Assembly (NCBI RefSeq): GCF_000964225.1
Contig: NZ_BAMZ01000007.1
Location: forward strand, 18,296 to 82,295
Source: Acetobacter syzygii
Lineage (GTDB): Bacteria; Pseudomonadota; Alphaproteobacteria; Acetobacterales; Acetobacteraceae
DNA length: 64,000 nt
Reading direction: 5' to 3'
The notes under the pieces were generated by a model. That model was not told where the DNA came from. It saw only the letters and a program-made list of their open reading frames with translations, and did not search any database. Positions 46,881 through 56,044 of the stretch are shown piece after piece (position 1 is the first letter of the stretch; each line of letters starts with the position of its first letter). A program made the translations under genes and the position numbers.

Positions 46881-47844
46881 TCTGCCTCAGGAGTTTGCCT
46901 TTATAAGGCAGCATTTTTCTGCCCTTGCCGGGCCCGCTGCCCTGAATCTGCGTGATGATGCTGCCGTTTTCCTCCCCCCACCGGGGAGAGAAATGGTGAT
47001 GGCAGTGGATGCCATGGTAGAAAACGTGCATTTTCTACCCACCGACCCGCCCGATACAATTGGCCGCAAGCTGTTGCGGTGTAATTTATCCGACCTTGCT
47101 GCAATGGGCAGCAAGCCAGAAGGCTGGTTATTGGCCTTTGCCCGTCCTGCCCATATTACGGAAGACTGGGTGGAACAGTTTTGCCATGGCTTGGCGCAGG
47201 ATCAGCACATATTCGGTTTAAGCCTGATGGGCGGGGATACAACCTCTACCTCCGGTCCCCTTGTTCTTTCGCTTACAATAGTGGGTTCGGTTCTGCCCGG
47301 TCAGGCAATCCGGCGGTCTGGCGCGCGTGCGGGGGATGGGCTGTGGGTGAGCGGTACCATAGGGGATGGTGCTCTGGGCCTGCGTGTGTTGCAGAGTGTG
47401 CCCAACATGGTGGACCCAACGGGGCATTTGGCCCAACGTTATCGCCTGCCGCAACCCCGCATCGGGCTGCCTCTCTATGGTCTCGCTTCTGCTGCGATGG
47501 ATGTTTCTGATGGGTTGGTGCAGGATGCAGGGCATCTGGCGCGGGAGAGTGGCCTGCATGTGCGTATTGAGGCTCACGCTGTGCCGCTTTCAAGGGCAGC
47601 ACAAGCCCTTGGTGCTGCTGTTCTGGAAACCTGTCTGACAGGCGGTGACGATTATGAAATTCTGTTTGCCGTGCCACCAGAGCGCGAGGAGCAACTGCTA
47701 CATACCCCCATATTGACCACACCTCATGGGGCCGTGCCGGTCACGCGTATAGGACAGTTTGAAGCTGGAGCAGTCGGGGTATCAGTTATAAACAGTCAGG
47801 GCATACCCATGGCGCTGAAAACCAGCGGGTGGAGCCACCTGTAA
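46846..47844 (+). CDS. thiL: Thiamine-monophosphate kinase
   Basis: A 332-residue kinase that makes thiamine diphosphate from the monophosphate. Family motifs include LNLRDDAAVFLPPPGREMV, VDAMVENVHFL, LSDLAAMGSKPEGWLLAFA, MGGDTTST, the ATP-site segment AMDVSDGLVQDAGHLA and LTGGDDYEILFA. The start at 46846 has GAGGATC upstream and lies inside the nusB end, giving a 35-base overlap; a start at 46798 would add a non-family extension. Confidence 0.94.
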   Translation: MITPQAPQPKIDLPQEFAFIRQHFSALAGPAALNLRDDAAVFLPPPGREMVMAVDAMVENVHFLPTDPPDTIGRKLLRCNLSDLAAMGSKPEGWLLAFARPAHITEDWVEQFCHGLAQDQHIFGLSLMGGDTTSTSGPLVLSLTIVGSVLPGQAIRRSGARAGDGLWVSGTIGDGALGLRVLQSVPNMVDPTGHLAQRYRLPQPRIGLPLYGLASAAMDVSDGLVQDAGHLARESGLHVRIEAHAVPLSRAAQALGAAVLETCLTGGDDYEILFAVPPEREEQLLHTPILTTPHGAVPVTRIGQFEAGAVGVSVINSQGIPMALKTSGWSHL

Positions 47845-47894
47845 CCATTGGTGGCATCCATTTTTACAATTTTTCTTGGATATATTTGGGAAAA

Positions 47895-49040
47895 TTAATC
47901 CAGAATTTTTTCAAACATACGGTGGCGTTTGTAAGGGGTGGGGGCAATGCGTTCTATCAGCTTACGCAGCCCTTCGTGTGTTTCCAGCACCCAGCCGAGT
48001 TCAATGGTTCGGTAAGGCAGTTCATGCCCGCGCTGCATCAGTTCATCAATAATCAGCACAGGCAGCATGGCGCGCAACGCAGTGCCCAGATATTTTTTGC
48101 GCACCCCCAGCAAGACAACTCGCGCTGAATGAAAATCGTGTTTGAGAATGCGAGAGCCCAGCTTGAGCCAGCCTAGAGGAGTAGGGGCCCCACCAAGGTC
48201 TTTGCTTACGTCGAACATGTTGGGCACAACCAGTGCTATGGCAGCAGGTTCTCCCTCTACTTCTGCCAGAACATATTGAGCCGGGCGCAGGATTGGTTTG
48301 AGAGCCTTGAGCAAAGACTGCACTTCGTTAGATGTGAGGGGGACATTACCCCATGTGCCATCCCAGGCATCGTTATAAATTTCACGCAGTATTTCCGCGT
48401 CTTCATCAACATGCTTCAGGCGTAGGCCACGCATGGTAATGTTGCCAAGGCGCTGGCGCAGGTTTGCGGGAATCTGATTGGCCTGTTCAGCCTGTGGCCC
48501 CGTTTCCATACGGTAGGAGAGCAGATCAACCGCTTTATGAAAACCAGCCTGTTCCAATGCAGGAGCAATAGTGGCCGGGTGCCATGGAGTGCCGATCATG
48601 GGGATTTCATTTTGCCCCTCGATCATGACCCCGGATTGCCCATTGCTGTTGAGCGTCCATGGTCCACGGATACGCTCAATCCCGCGCTTTTTGAGCCATA
48701 CGGTCGCGGCATCCAGCAACAGTGGAATACATTTTGGTTCTGTGGTGTCTAGTGCACCAAAAAAGCCCGTTCTTGGGCCGGGTTGGTGGAGGACAAACGA
48801 ATCTATCTGGGCAGATATGCGGCCAATGGGTTTGCCATTGCGCCATGCCAGAAAGTAACACGCAAAGCCGTGCTCAAAAAAAGGTGCCTTGCGGGGGGAG
48901 AGCATATCGCGCTCTTCCATATCCAGCGGAGGAACATATCCGGGTAAGCCATCGTAAAGCATACGCGGAAGCTTTATAAAGAGAGCAAGCTGACGTGAGC
49001 CCGAAACAGGGGAAACGGTAATCTGAGTCGGGAAAGACAT
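47895..49040 (-). CDS. Conserved GNAT-like protein, about 380 residues
   Basis: A 381-residue cytoplasmic protein of a family widespread in alphaproteobacteria and often labelled N-acetyltransferase or, loosely, dATP pyrophosphohydrolase. The first half contains FACYFLAWRNGKPIGRISAQ and GFFGALDTTEP, resembling a GNAT acyl-CoA fold; the middle has RGPWTLNSNGQSGVMIEGQ, a family hallmark; a second GNAT-like part follows after about 200. No catalytic assignment is possible. A strong GGAGGGG precedes the ATG. Its start lies close to that of the divergent SDR gene. Confidence 0.7.
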   Translation of the reverse strand: MSFPTQITVSPVSGSRQLALFIKLPRMLYDGLPGYVPPLDMEERDMLSPRKAPFFEHGFACYFLAWRNGKPIGRISAQIDSFVLHQPGPRTGFFGALDTTEPKCIPLLLDAATVWLKKRGIERIRGPWTLNSNGQSGVMIEGQNEIPMIGTPWHPATIAPALEQAGFHKAVDLLSYRMETGPQAEQANQIPANLRQRLGNITMRGLRLKHVDEDAEILREIYNDAWDGTWGNVPLTSNEVQSLLKALKPILRPAQYVLAEVEGEPAAIALVVPNMFDVSKDLGGAPTPLGWLKLGSRILKHDFHSARVVLLGVRKKYLGTALRAMLPVLIIDELMQRGHELPYRTIELGWVLETHEGLRKLIERIAPTPYKRHRMFEKILD

Positions 49041-49115
49041 TGCCCCTCCAAGGAATGGAATGTGAAAAACTTTCCGGGTGATGCCTTATTCTGCCTCGAT
49101 GGGAAAGGAAAAAAT

Positions 49116-49913
49116 GTGAGTTCTGAGGCATCTGGAGAAGCCATTTTGCGTTCTGTACTCATTACGGGGGCGACGGGCGGTATTGGTGCGGAACTTGCCC
49201 ACCAATATGCAACGCCCGGTCGCACATTGATTTTGTGGGGCAGAAATCCCCAGCGTTTAACGCAACTGGCAACGGATTGCTGTGCGCGTGGTGCGGTGGT
49301 GCACACGCGACAGGTGGACCTTTGTGACGGTGCTGCGGCTCTTGCAGCCTTTGATGAGGATGATGCCGCGCACAAACCCGACTGCGTTGTGCTGGGAGCT
49401 GGCCTGTCGGACATCCAGTCTCTGGAGGACAAAACGGAAGATCCGGCTAAAGTGCTCCAGCTTGGACTGGTTAACTACGCAACTCCGGTTACGCTGGCCA
49501 CGGCTGCGGCAAAAAGCATGATCAACCGCGGTGGAGGGCATATTGCGCTCATAGGTTCGGTTGCAGGTTTTTACGAAATGCCATTCTCCGCTGCTTATAG
49601 CAGTTCCAAGTCGGGGCTGGCTTTTTTTGCCAAGTCCGCGGGGCTTGCATGGCAGAGGTATGGGGTCAAACTCACTTTGATTGTCCCCGGTTTTGTTGAT
49701 ACACCGATGAGCCAGCGCCTGGAAGGACCACGACCTTTTTTGGTACCAGCCAAAAAAGCCGCGCGTCTTATTGTTCGCTCGATTGCGCGTGGTCAGCGGG
49801 AATATGTGTTCCCATGGCCATTCCGTGTGTTGCGGGTGGTGGAGCGTTTGTTACCGCAGAAGTTGCGTGAGTATATTTTGTTGCGACTGGCTGTGGGGCA
49901 GACCGAACGCTAG
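49116..49913 (+). CDS. Short-chain dehydrogenase/reductase
   Basis: About 265 residues. The Rossmann NAD(P) motif is LITGATGGIGAEL. The catalytic Ser-Tyr-Lys set is in ALIGSVAGFYEM and AAYSSSKSGLAFFAKS. The C-terminal part (PGFVDTPMSQRL, then a basic helix) resembles classical SDRs of the DltE/YqjQ type acting on lipids or sugars, but the substrate is unknown. The GTG at 49116 has AAAGGA six bases upstream; a GTG at 49062 with AAGGA upstream would add 18 residues and cannot be excluded. Confidence 0.82.
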   Translation: MSSEASGEAILRSVLITGATGGIGAELAHQYATPGRTLILWGRNPQRLTQLATDCCARGAVVHTRQVDLCDGAAALAAFDEDDAAHKPDCVVLGAGLSDIQSLEDKTEDPAKVLQLGLVNYATPVTLATAAAKSMINRGGGHIALIGSVAGFYEMPFSAAYSSSKSGLAFFAKSAGLAWQRYGVKLTLIVPGFVDTPMSQRLEGPRPFLVPAKKAARLIVRSIARGQREYVFPWPFRVLRVVERLLPQKLREYILLRLAVGQTER

Positions 49914-49933
49914 GCCTGTTCCTGTCGTAGTTT

Positions 49934-49974
49934 ATACAAAAAAGCCCGGCAGATTTTGCCGGGCTTTTTTGTAT
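49934..49974. terminator. Bidirectional terminator between SDR and aldehyde dehydrogenase genes
   Basis: A perfect 18-bp inverted repeat (49934-49951 and 49957-49974) around a 5-base loop. The core GCCCGGCA/TGCCGGGC is flanked by six A and six T, so it has the form of an intrinsic terminator on both strands. The genes on either side converge on it. Confidence 0.93.
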
Positions 49975-50036
49975 GGATGAACCGTGCGCGGCCCAATGGT
50001 GCCACGCACAGGCTCTGGGTTGATGGAACCGCTCAA

Positions 50037-51425
50037 TCAGAACGGTGCATCAATATCCACGACGTCGATCAGTTTGTGGTTGACGAATTCCTTGATCCCA
50101 AGACCAATCAGCTCCCGCCCAAAGCCGGAACGGGCAACACCACCAAAAGGCAGATCCGCTTTTACCATTGTAGGATGGTTAATATAAACCATGCCAGTAT
50201 AGATGCGTCGGGCTACTTCCACACCGCGCTTGGTGTCCTGCGTAAAGACGGAACCACCAAGCCCGTAGGGGGAGTCATTGGCAATGCGAATGGCATCTTC
50301 CGTATCTTTGGCGCGGTAGAGCTGGGTTACCGGACCAAAAAATTCCCACAGGCGTGCTGGGTTGTTTTCCAGGTTGGTTAGCAGAACAGGCTGGAAGAAA
50401 GCACCTTTTTCGGGCACTGGAGCACCAATAACTTCTGCCTTGGCTCCCAGCTTGCAGGCTTCTTCTACCTGTGCGCGCAGATCATCCGCAGCTTTTTGCG
50501 AGGAGAGAGGGGCAAGCGTGGTAGCGGGGTCCATAGGGTCGCCTGCTTTGAGAGCTGCAACACCTTTTTTGTAGAGATCAACAAAGCGGTCATAGATGGC
50601 ATCAGCCACAATCAGGCGTTTGGAGGAAACGCACACCTGACCAGCATTCCAGTGGCGGCCAAAAACTGCCCATTTAACGGCTTTTTCCAGATCTGCATCA
50701 TCAAGCACAATAAACGCATCGGAACCGCCGAGTTCCATGGTTGCTTTTTTCAGCGCTTTGCCAGCAACCGATGCCACAATAGCCCCGGCACCTTCGGAAC
50801 CGGTCAGGGCAACACCACACACGCGGGGGTCGTTCAGCACGGTTTCGGTATGGTGGCGGGCCAGATACAGGTTGCGGAATGCACCATCCGGCAGACCGGC
50901 TTTAACCATAAGGTCATCAAAAGCAGCAGCACACTGCGGCACGTTGGACGCATGTTTGAGAATAACCGTATTACCGGCAGAAAGCTGCGGCGCAATAATG
51001 CGGGCAATCTGGTAGTAAGGGAAGTTCCATGGTTCGATGGCGAACACAATGCCCTGTGGCTCATGCACCAACATGGCCTGACCTTCTTCGGGGTTTTTAA
51101 CGGGCAGAGGCTCGGCAGCCAGCAGGCGTTCGGCATGTTCGGCGTAATATTCAAAAATTTCAGCCGAAAGAATGACCTCAGCCTTGGCTTCTCCAAAAAC
51201 TTTACCCATTTCCAGCGTCAGCAGGGCTGCATAATCATCCAGATTATCACGCAGGATTTTTGCAGCAGATGCCATCACTTTGGAACGTTCTGCAAAGGGA
51301 GCATCCCGCCAGGACTGGAATGCGGCATAAGAGGCATCCAGTGCTGCCTGCACGTCCTGATCGGTTGCATCAGCAAAGGTTTTAACGACTTCACCCGTGT
51401 AGGGGTTGGTTGAGGCGTAGGCCAT
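50037..51425 (-). CDS. NAD(P)-dependent aldehyde dehydrogenase, succinate-semialdehyde dehydrogenase-like
   Basis: A 462-residue cytoplasmic aldehyde dehydrogenase. Catalytic Glu lies in KATMELGGSDAF and the nucleophile Cys in WNAGQVCVSSKR; EPWNFPYYQIAR and LTGSEGAGA line the cofactor and active site. The N-terminus MAYASTNPYTGEV and overall pattern fit the GabD2/YneI-like group that oxidises succinate semialdehyde, though related members take other short aldehydes. It is divergent from an AraC regulator, which likely controls it through the repeated element between them. Confidence 0.9.
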   Translation of the reverse strand: MAYASTNPYTGEVVKTFADATDQDVQAALDASYAAFQSWRDAPFAERSKVMASAAKILRDNLDDYAALLTLEMGKVFGEAKAEVILSAEIFEYYAEHAERLLAAEPLPVKNPEEGQAMLVHEPQGIVFAIEPWNFPYYQIARIIAPQLSAGNTVILKHASNVPQCAAAFDDLMVKAGLPDGAFRNLYLARHHTETVLNDPRVCGVALTGSEGAGAIVASVAGKALKKATMELGGSDAFIVLDDADLEKAVKWAVFGRHWNAGQVCVSSKRLIVADAIYDRFVDLYKKGVAALKAGDPMDPATTLAPLSSQKAADDLRAQVEEACKLGAKAEVIGAPVPEKGAFFQPVLLTNLENNPARLWEFFGPVTQLYRAKDTEDAIRIANDSPYGLGGSVFTQDTKRGVEVARRIYTGMVYINHPTMVKADLPFGGVARSGFGRELIGLGIKEFVNHKLIDVVDIDAPF

Positions 51426-51512
51426 AATTCTGGTTTTTCCTTACCTGTTTAATTCAGTGGTATCAGGATGATCTGGAAAGGCATAGGAGTGGTAGAGCAA
51501 TTCTGCTCACTT

Positions 51513-51588
51513 CTTGCCTAATTCTCTCGCAGCACTTCCCCCTATGGTATTTTAGGCAAGAGGATGTGTAGGCCGATTGCCTTATTCT
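51513..51588. promoter_or_regulatory. Three-copy TTGCCTAA element between aldehyde dehydrogenase and AraC genes
   Basis: TTGCCTAATTCT (51514-51525) recurs with one mismatch as TTGCCTTATTCT (51577-51588), 63 bases downstream in the same orientation. An inverted copy, TTAGGCAAG, lies between them at 51552-51560 and forms a 9-bp palindrome arm with CTTGCCTAA at 51513-51521. This is a plausible operator set for the AraC protein encoded next to it. Confidence 0.5.
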
Positions 51589-51636
51589 GCCATATCTGGA
51601 ATGGTGCGTGGCCTTATGGGGCGGGAGGGTGCGCAT

Positions 51637-52578
51637 ATGTCGGATAATCTGGCGGAATTACAAAATCTGGTGCTCAAACACTGTACGCGCTCCACGGTAA
51701 CAACCGCTATTCCTGAACTGACGCTCTACCGAGCAGAAGCCGTAAGCGAGCCTATTCCGTTTGTTTTTGAACCACGTGTGTATGTGATTGTGCAGGGCAG
51801 CAAGCAGGTCATGCTCCGCGACCGTGTGTTCGATTATGATGCCAGCCATTACCTTGTTACCGCCGTTGATCTGCCGGTGGCAGGCTGTATTACGCAGGCT
51901 TCCCCCGAACATCCCTACCTTGCTCTTTGTCTGGCACTGGACCCTGTGCAGATTGCCGAATTGCTGCTGGTTGTGAATGAGCAGCAGGTCGACCCCAATC
52001 AGGCGTGTATTATGGGTATGGGGTTAAGCCCGCTTAATGCAGGCATTATCGACCCACTCCTGCGTTTGATGAAACTGCTGGACCAACCGGAGGATATTCC
52101 CATCCTCAAACCGCTGATTGTTCGCGAACTGCTTTACCGGCTGTTACAGGGGGATCAGGGGTGTGCTCTCCGCCAGATTGCTACAGCTGGGAGCACGCTC
52201 TCCCAGATCAATCGGGCGATTCACTGGATTTCCCAGCATTATGTGGAATCGTTCGATATCAGCCGCGCGGCCAGTGTGGCCGGTATGGGCCTCTCCACCT
52301 TCCACAGGCATTTTCGGGTGGCAACCAATATGAGCCCCCTGCAATACCGCACACAGCTCAGACTGCAGGAGGCACGTAGGCGTATGGTAAGCGAAAACGT
52401 GGATGCAGCAGAAGCGGCCTTTGCCGTGGGGTACGAAAGTCCTTCTCAGTTTAGCCGCGAGTATCGTCGGATGTTTGGTCGCCCCCCTGCAAAGGATGCG
52501 CTTTGCGTCAGGGCTGATCAGCTATCCGAGCGCAATAGTGCAAGACCCCTGTATGTGCATCAGACGCACTGCGACTAA
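51637..52578 (+). CDS. AraC-family regulator with AraC_N-type domain
   Basis: A 313-residue regulator. The N-terminal domain (about 30-190) is of the AraC_N/Arabinose-binding-like type (IPFVFEPRVYVIVQGSKQVM). The C-terminal double helix-turn-helix spans about 205-300 (SAASVAGMG-like RAASVAGMGLSTFHRHFRV, then AFAVGYESPSQFSREYRRMF). The ATG at 51637 has GGGAGG eight bases upstream. An earlier TTG at 51577 falls inside the repeated operator element, which argues against it. Divergent from the aldehyde dehydrogenase gene, it is its likely activator. Confidence 0.88.
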   Translation: MSDNLAELQNLVLKHCTRSTVTTAIPELTLYRAEAVSEPIPFVFEPRVYVIVQGSKQVMLRDRVFDYDASHYLVTAVDLPVAGCITQASPEHPYLALCLALDPVQIAELLLVVNEQQVDPNQACIMGMGLSPLNAGIIDPLLRLMKLLDQPEDIPILKPLIVRELLYRLLQGDQGCALRQIATAGSTLSQINRAIHWISQHYVESFDISRAASVAGMGLSTFHRHFRVATNMSPLQYRTQLRLQEARRRMVSENVDAAEAAFAVGYESPSQFSREYRRMFGRPPAKDALCVRADQLSERNSARPLYVHQTHCD

Positions 52579-52606
52579 AATCAGGGTGGGCAGGGCAGGC
52601 TGGCTG

Positions 52607-54013
52607 TTATGTTGGGGCGGAAACAACCCGGTGCTTCACAACTTCCCCCACAATAACCAGTGCTGGGCTGGTTATCCGGTTATCAGCGACCAATTGTGGC
52701 AGGGTGGAGAGCGTACCGCTCAACACACGCTGGTTGGGGAGTGTGCCGCGTTCTACAATGGCAGCGGGCCAGTCGGCTGGTAGTCCGTGCTCAATCAGGC
52801 GGACACAAAGCTGGTTGACGAGTGTGAGCCCCATGTAAATCACAATGGTCTGGCTTTTAAGGGCTATGGTCTCCCATGCCAGCTTCAGGGTGCCATCGGC
52901 TCTGGCATGGCCTGTAATAAACAGGCAGGCCTGTGCGCAGTCACGGTGCGTGAGTGGAATACCCGCATAGGCCGCGCATCCATTAGCGGCTGAAATGCCC
53001 GGAATAACACGGAAAGGCACACCAGCATCCACCAGTGCTTCTATTTCCTCTCCTCCGCGGCCAAAAATAAAGGGATCTCCCCCCTTAAGTCTCAACACAC
53101 GCTCTCCGGCTTTTGCGCGGCGGATGAGTTCAGCATTAATTCCGCCTTGGGGCAGTGTGTGGTTGTTGGTCTGTTTGCCAACAAAAACTCTCTCGGCATC
53201 GCGGCGGACGTAGTTCAGCACATCCGGGCCAACCAGATTATCGTAAAGAACGCTATCTGCATCCTGCATAAGTCGCAGGGCGGCCAAAGTGAGCAGGTCC
53301 GGGTTGCCGGGGCCAGCACCTACGAGCCAGACTTCTCCTGTTTTTGCATGTCCTTCGCGCAGAATACGGTCGAGTTCCTGCTGAGCAGCCTGGGAATCCC
53401 CTGCCATAGCAAGAGAGCCGCCCACTCCATCCAAAAAGCGTTCCCACACCCGGCGACGTATGGCGGAATCTGGCACCTGTTTGCGTAATGCCAGACGGCT
53501 GTGCTGCATAAAGGCTGCCAGCAGGTGGAGACCTGCAGGCATGATCTCCTCTATTTTTGCCCGTAGCCTGCGGGCCAGAACGGGGGCGGCTCCTCCGGTG
53601 GAAACCGCAATCTGCACAGCACCGCGTGTGGTCATGGCGGGAGTAATAAAGCTGGAAACATCGGGTGCATCGACCGCACACACGGGTATGTTCATGCTTT
53701 GGCACAAGGCGCTGAGTGTTGCATTGAGCTGGCTGTTGCTGGTGGCCAGATAAACCATGCGGCAGCCGGGCAGGCGGACTGCCAGGTTTTCTACCGTGGC
53801 GTCCTGCCTAGTCGCCTGCGCTTTGCCAGCTCCTACAAGCCGTTCCAGTTCGGGGGAAAGAGTGGGAGATAGAATTTCCACCAGTGCACCCGTGGGCACA
53901 AGGAGCTGCACCTTGTTTGCCGCGACATTGCCGCCGCCAACCACAAGAACACGCGCCCCTTCCAAACGGAGCATGATCGGAAACCAACTGGTTCGCTCAA
54001 ATGAAGCCTGCAT
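52607..54013 (-). CDS. cysG: Siroheme synthase CysG (dehydrogenase/ferrochelatase and uroporphyrinogen-III methyltransferase)
   Basis: A 468-residue bifunctional enzyme. Residues 1-205 are the precorrin-2 dehydrogenase/sirohydrochlorin ferrochelatase part (LVVGGGNVAANK, then DVSSFITPAMTTRGAVQIAV). Residues about 215-460 are the methyltransferase that makes precorrin-2 (LVGAGPGNPDLLTL, LRLKGGDPFIFGRGGEE, VIPGISAANGCAAYAGIPLT). It supplies siroheme for sulfite or nitrite reductase and for CobG, and precorrin-2 to the corrin pathway. It is divergent from the cob genes across 150 bases. Confidence 0.95.
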   Translation of the reverse strand: MQASFERTSWFPIMLRLEGARVLVVGGGNVAANKVQLLVPTGALVEILSPTLSPELERLVGAGKAQATRQDATVENLAVRLPGCRMVYLATSNSQLNATLSALCQSMNIPVCAVDAPDVSSFITPAMTTRGAVQIAVSTGGAAPVLARRLRAKIEEIMPAGLHLLAAFMQHSRLALRKQVPDSAIRRRVWERFLDGVGGSLAMAGDSQAAQQELDRILREGHAKTGEVWLVGAGPGNPDLLTLAALRLMQDADSVLYDNLVGPDVLNYVRRDAERVFVGKQTNNHTLPQGGINAELIRRAKAGERVLRLKGGDPFIFGRGGEEIEALVDAGVPFRVIPGISAANGCAAYAGIPLTHRDCAQACLFITGHARADGTLKLAWETIALKSQTIVIYMGLTLVNQLCVRLIEHGLPADWPAAIVERGTLPNQRVLSGTLSTLPQLVADNRITSPALVIVGEVVKHRVVSAPT

Positions 54014-54105
54014 GGTTCATGCTGCAAGCAGGGTTTTGCGTTGGATGCAAGAGGAAGCTGCATCAAACTGCATAAAAGTAGATGCCTGCCGTGCCCCACG
54101 CTACT

Positions 54106-54135
54106 TTGACAACTCCACTTCTTGCAGCCTAACAC
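54106..54135 (+). promoter_or_regulatory. Candidate promoter of cobG
   Basis: A perfect TTGACA (54106-54111) is followed after 18 bases by TAACAC (54130-54135), 28 bases before the cobG GTG. The -10 element is only partly matched. Confidence 0.35.
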
Positions 54136-54162
54136 GAACGCAAAACAGCCTCTGTACGTTGT

Positions 54163-55428
54163 GTGGTGGAGGCCGACCAGACGGGAGAAACCGAAGTGTA
54201 TGGCGGTTTTGCTCAACCGGAAGTCAAAGGATGGTGCCCCGGTCTTTTTGCACCCATGGAGGCGGCGGATGGCTGGCTGGTGCGTGTACGTCCGTTACTG
54301 GGGCGACTGGAAGCCGCGCAGGCTTTTTTGCTGGCGGATGTTGCGCAGGAACAGGGGAATGGACGTATTGGGCTAACCAATAGGGCCAGTTTGCAACTGC
54401 GTGGCTTTGGAGCCGATAACGCACGCCGTTTTCCCGATATTGCTGTGGCGGCGGGGCTTGGTTTGCGCGATGCAGGTATGGAGCGACGCCAGGCCATGCT
54501 GGTCTCCCCTCTGGCGGGGGATGATCCAACCTGTGCGGCTGACACCCGCGCTTGCGCAGAGTCCTTGCGTCATGCACTGGTCGGCGCGGAAGATCTGGCA
54601 GCGTTGCCGGGTAAGTTCGGTTTTGCCGTGGATGGCGGCGGCCTGTATGCCTCCGGTTTGTTGCAGGCAGATATTGTGCTGCGTGCCGTGGGTAATGGTC
54701 TGTGGTCCGTTGTGTGCGGAGGGGCGTATGGTATGCCGGTTACGCATAAGCTGGCTGTTGAGCAGGCAGTAAGGCTGGCCCGTATCTATGTTGCATCTCA
54801 CCAGAATATTCGCCCCCAGCGCGATCCGGCTGTGGGGGCACGGTTGTTCCAACTGGCAGAGATTCCCTGCCAGTTGGAGACTAACGCCCCAATGCCGGTA
54901 TGTGCCGGTGGTAGGCAGATAGGGGCGTTGGGGTATGGGCTATTTGCCTTGTCTATCCCTTTGGGCAGTATGACAGCGACCATGCTGCGTGATTGCGCTA
55001 CAGTCGCGGCAACGCAAGGCGATGGCGTGTTGCGGTTAACGCCGTGGCGCAGCATTGTTCTGGGTGGTCTGGTGCAGATTCCGGTGGTTGCCGGGATGGT
55101 GAGCGACCCGACCTCTCCATTGCTGCGCATATGGGCGTGCAGTGGCATTCAGGCCTGTGCGCAGGCAGCGGGGGAAACAGAGGCGCTTGCCCGGAACCTG
55201 GCCCCTTTGTTGCCAGATGGCGCAAGCCTTCATGTTTCGGGCTGCCGTAAGGGGTGTGCTCACCCGGCATCTGCGGATTATACGCTGGTGGCAGGCACCC
55301 AAGGGTATGGGCTGGTGCGCAACGGATCGGCCTCAGGGCATGTGGAAAGTCTGTTCGATAATGAACAGGCTGTTTATACAGCATTTCAAACATTCAGGCA
55401 GGAAGGAGCGGTAGATGCCAGCCTATGA
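54163..55428 (+). CDS. cobG: Precorrin-3B synthase CobG
   Basis: A 421-residue redox enzyme related to sulfite/nitrite reductases. It uses oxygen, a 4Fe-4S cluster and a mononuclear iron to convert precorrin-3A to 3B, the ring-contraction priming step of the aerobic cobalamin route. N-terminal [20 protein letters not shown] is typical; cluster cysteines appear in CSGIQACAQ and CRKGCAHP near the C-terminus. GTG is the apparent start. Presence of CobG marks the oxygen-dependent pathway. It overlaps cobH by 14 bases. Confidence 0.93.
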   Translation: MVEADQTGETEVYGGFAQPEVKGWCPGLFAPMEAADGWLVRVRPLLGRLEAAQAFLLADVAQEQGNGRIGLTNRASLQLRGFGADNARRFPDIAVAAGLGLRDAGMERRQAMLVSPLAGDDPTCAADTRACAESLRHALVGAEDLAALPGKFGFAVDGGGLYASGLLQADIVLRAVGNGLWSVVCGGAYGMPVTHKLAVEQAVRLARIYVASHQNIRPQRDPAVGARLFQLAEIPCQLETNAPMPVCAGGRQIGALGYGLFALSIPLGSMTATMLRDCATVAATQGDGVLRLTPWRSIVLGGLVQIPVVAGMVSDPTSPLLRIWACSGIQACAQAAGETEALARNLAPLLPDGASLHVSGCRKGCAHPASADYTLVAGTQGYGLVRNGSASGHVESLFDNEQAVYTAFQTFRQEGAVDASL

Positions 55429-56044
55429 GTATATTCGGGATGGGGCGGCCATCTACCAGCGTTCTTTTGCAACCATCCGGGCAGAGGCAGACCTGAGCGC
55501 TTTTACACCCGAGCAGGCTACTGTGGTGGTGCGCATTATTCATGCCTGCGGCATGGTGGGGGTAGCGCAGTCCGTGTCCATGACTGACGATCTGGTGCCT
55601 CGTGCGCGGCAGGCCCTGCGGGATGGTTGCCCTATTCTGTGCGATGCGGAAATGGTCGCACGCGGTGTTACACGCACCCGTCTGCCTGCCGATAATGATG
55701 TGGTCTGCACACTGCGGGACCCACGAACCCCCCAGCAGGCGCAGGCCATTGGTAACACCCGCTCCGCCGCAGCGCTTGATTTTTGGGGCGACAGGCTGAA
55801 AGGCGCTGTTGTGGCTATTGGCAACGCCCCTACGGCTCTGTTCCATCTGTTGGAGTTGCTGGATGCGGGGGCTCCGCGGCCCGCTGCGGTGCTGGGTGTG
55901 CCTGTCGGGTTTGTTGGAGCAGCAGAATCCAAGGAGGCCCTGACTAAAAGACACGATGTGCCATGGCTGGTCGTGCATGGTCGGTTGGGAGGGAGTGCAA
56001 TGGCCGCTGCCGCTCTGAACGCCCTTGCATCCGAGGTCGAATAA
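55415..56044 (+). CDS. cobH: Precorrin-8X methylmutase CobH
   Basis: A 209-residue isomerase that moves the C11 methyl to C12, giving hydrogenobyrinate. Hallmarks: [15 protein letters not shown] (with the catalytic His), [36 protein letters not shown] and [21 protein letters not shown] substrate segments. GGAGCGG precedes the ATG. Its stop shares bases with the cobI start (TAATG). Confidence 0.95.
   Translation: MPAYEYIRDGAAIYQRSFATIRAEADLSAFTPEQATVVVRIIHACGMVGVAQSVSMTDDLVPRARQALRDGCPILCDAEMVARGVTRTRLPADNDVVCTLRDPRTPQQAQAIGNTRSAAALDFWGDRLKGAVVAIGNAPTALFHLLELLDAGAPRPAAVLGVPVGFVGAAESKEALTKRHDVPWLVVHGRLGGSAMAAAALNALASEVE

Noticed and set aside
54014..54162. A cobalamin riboswitch before cobG
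   Set aside because: No B12-box-like sequence or room for the full fold was seen in the 149 bases between cysG and cobG.
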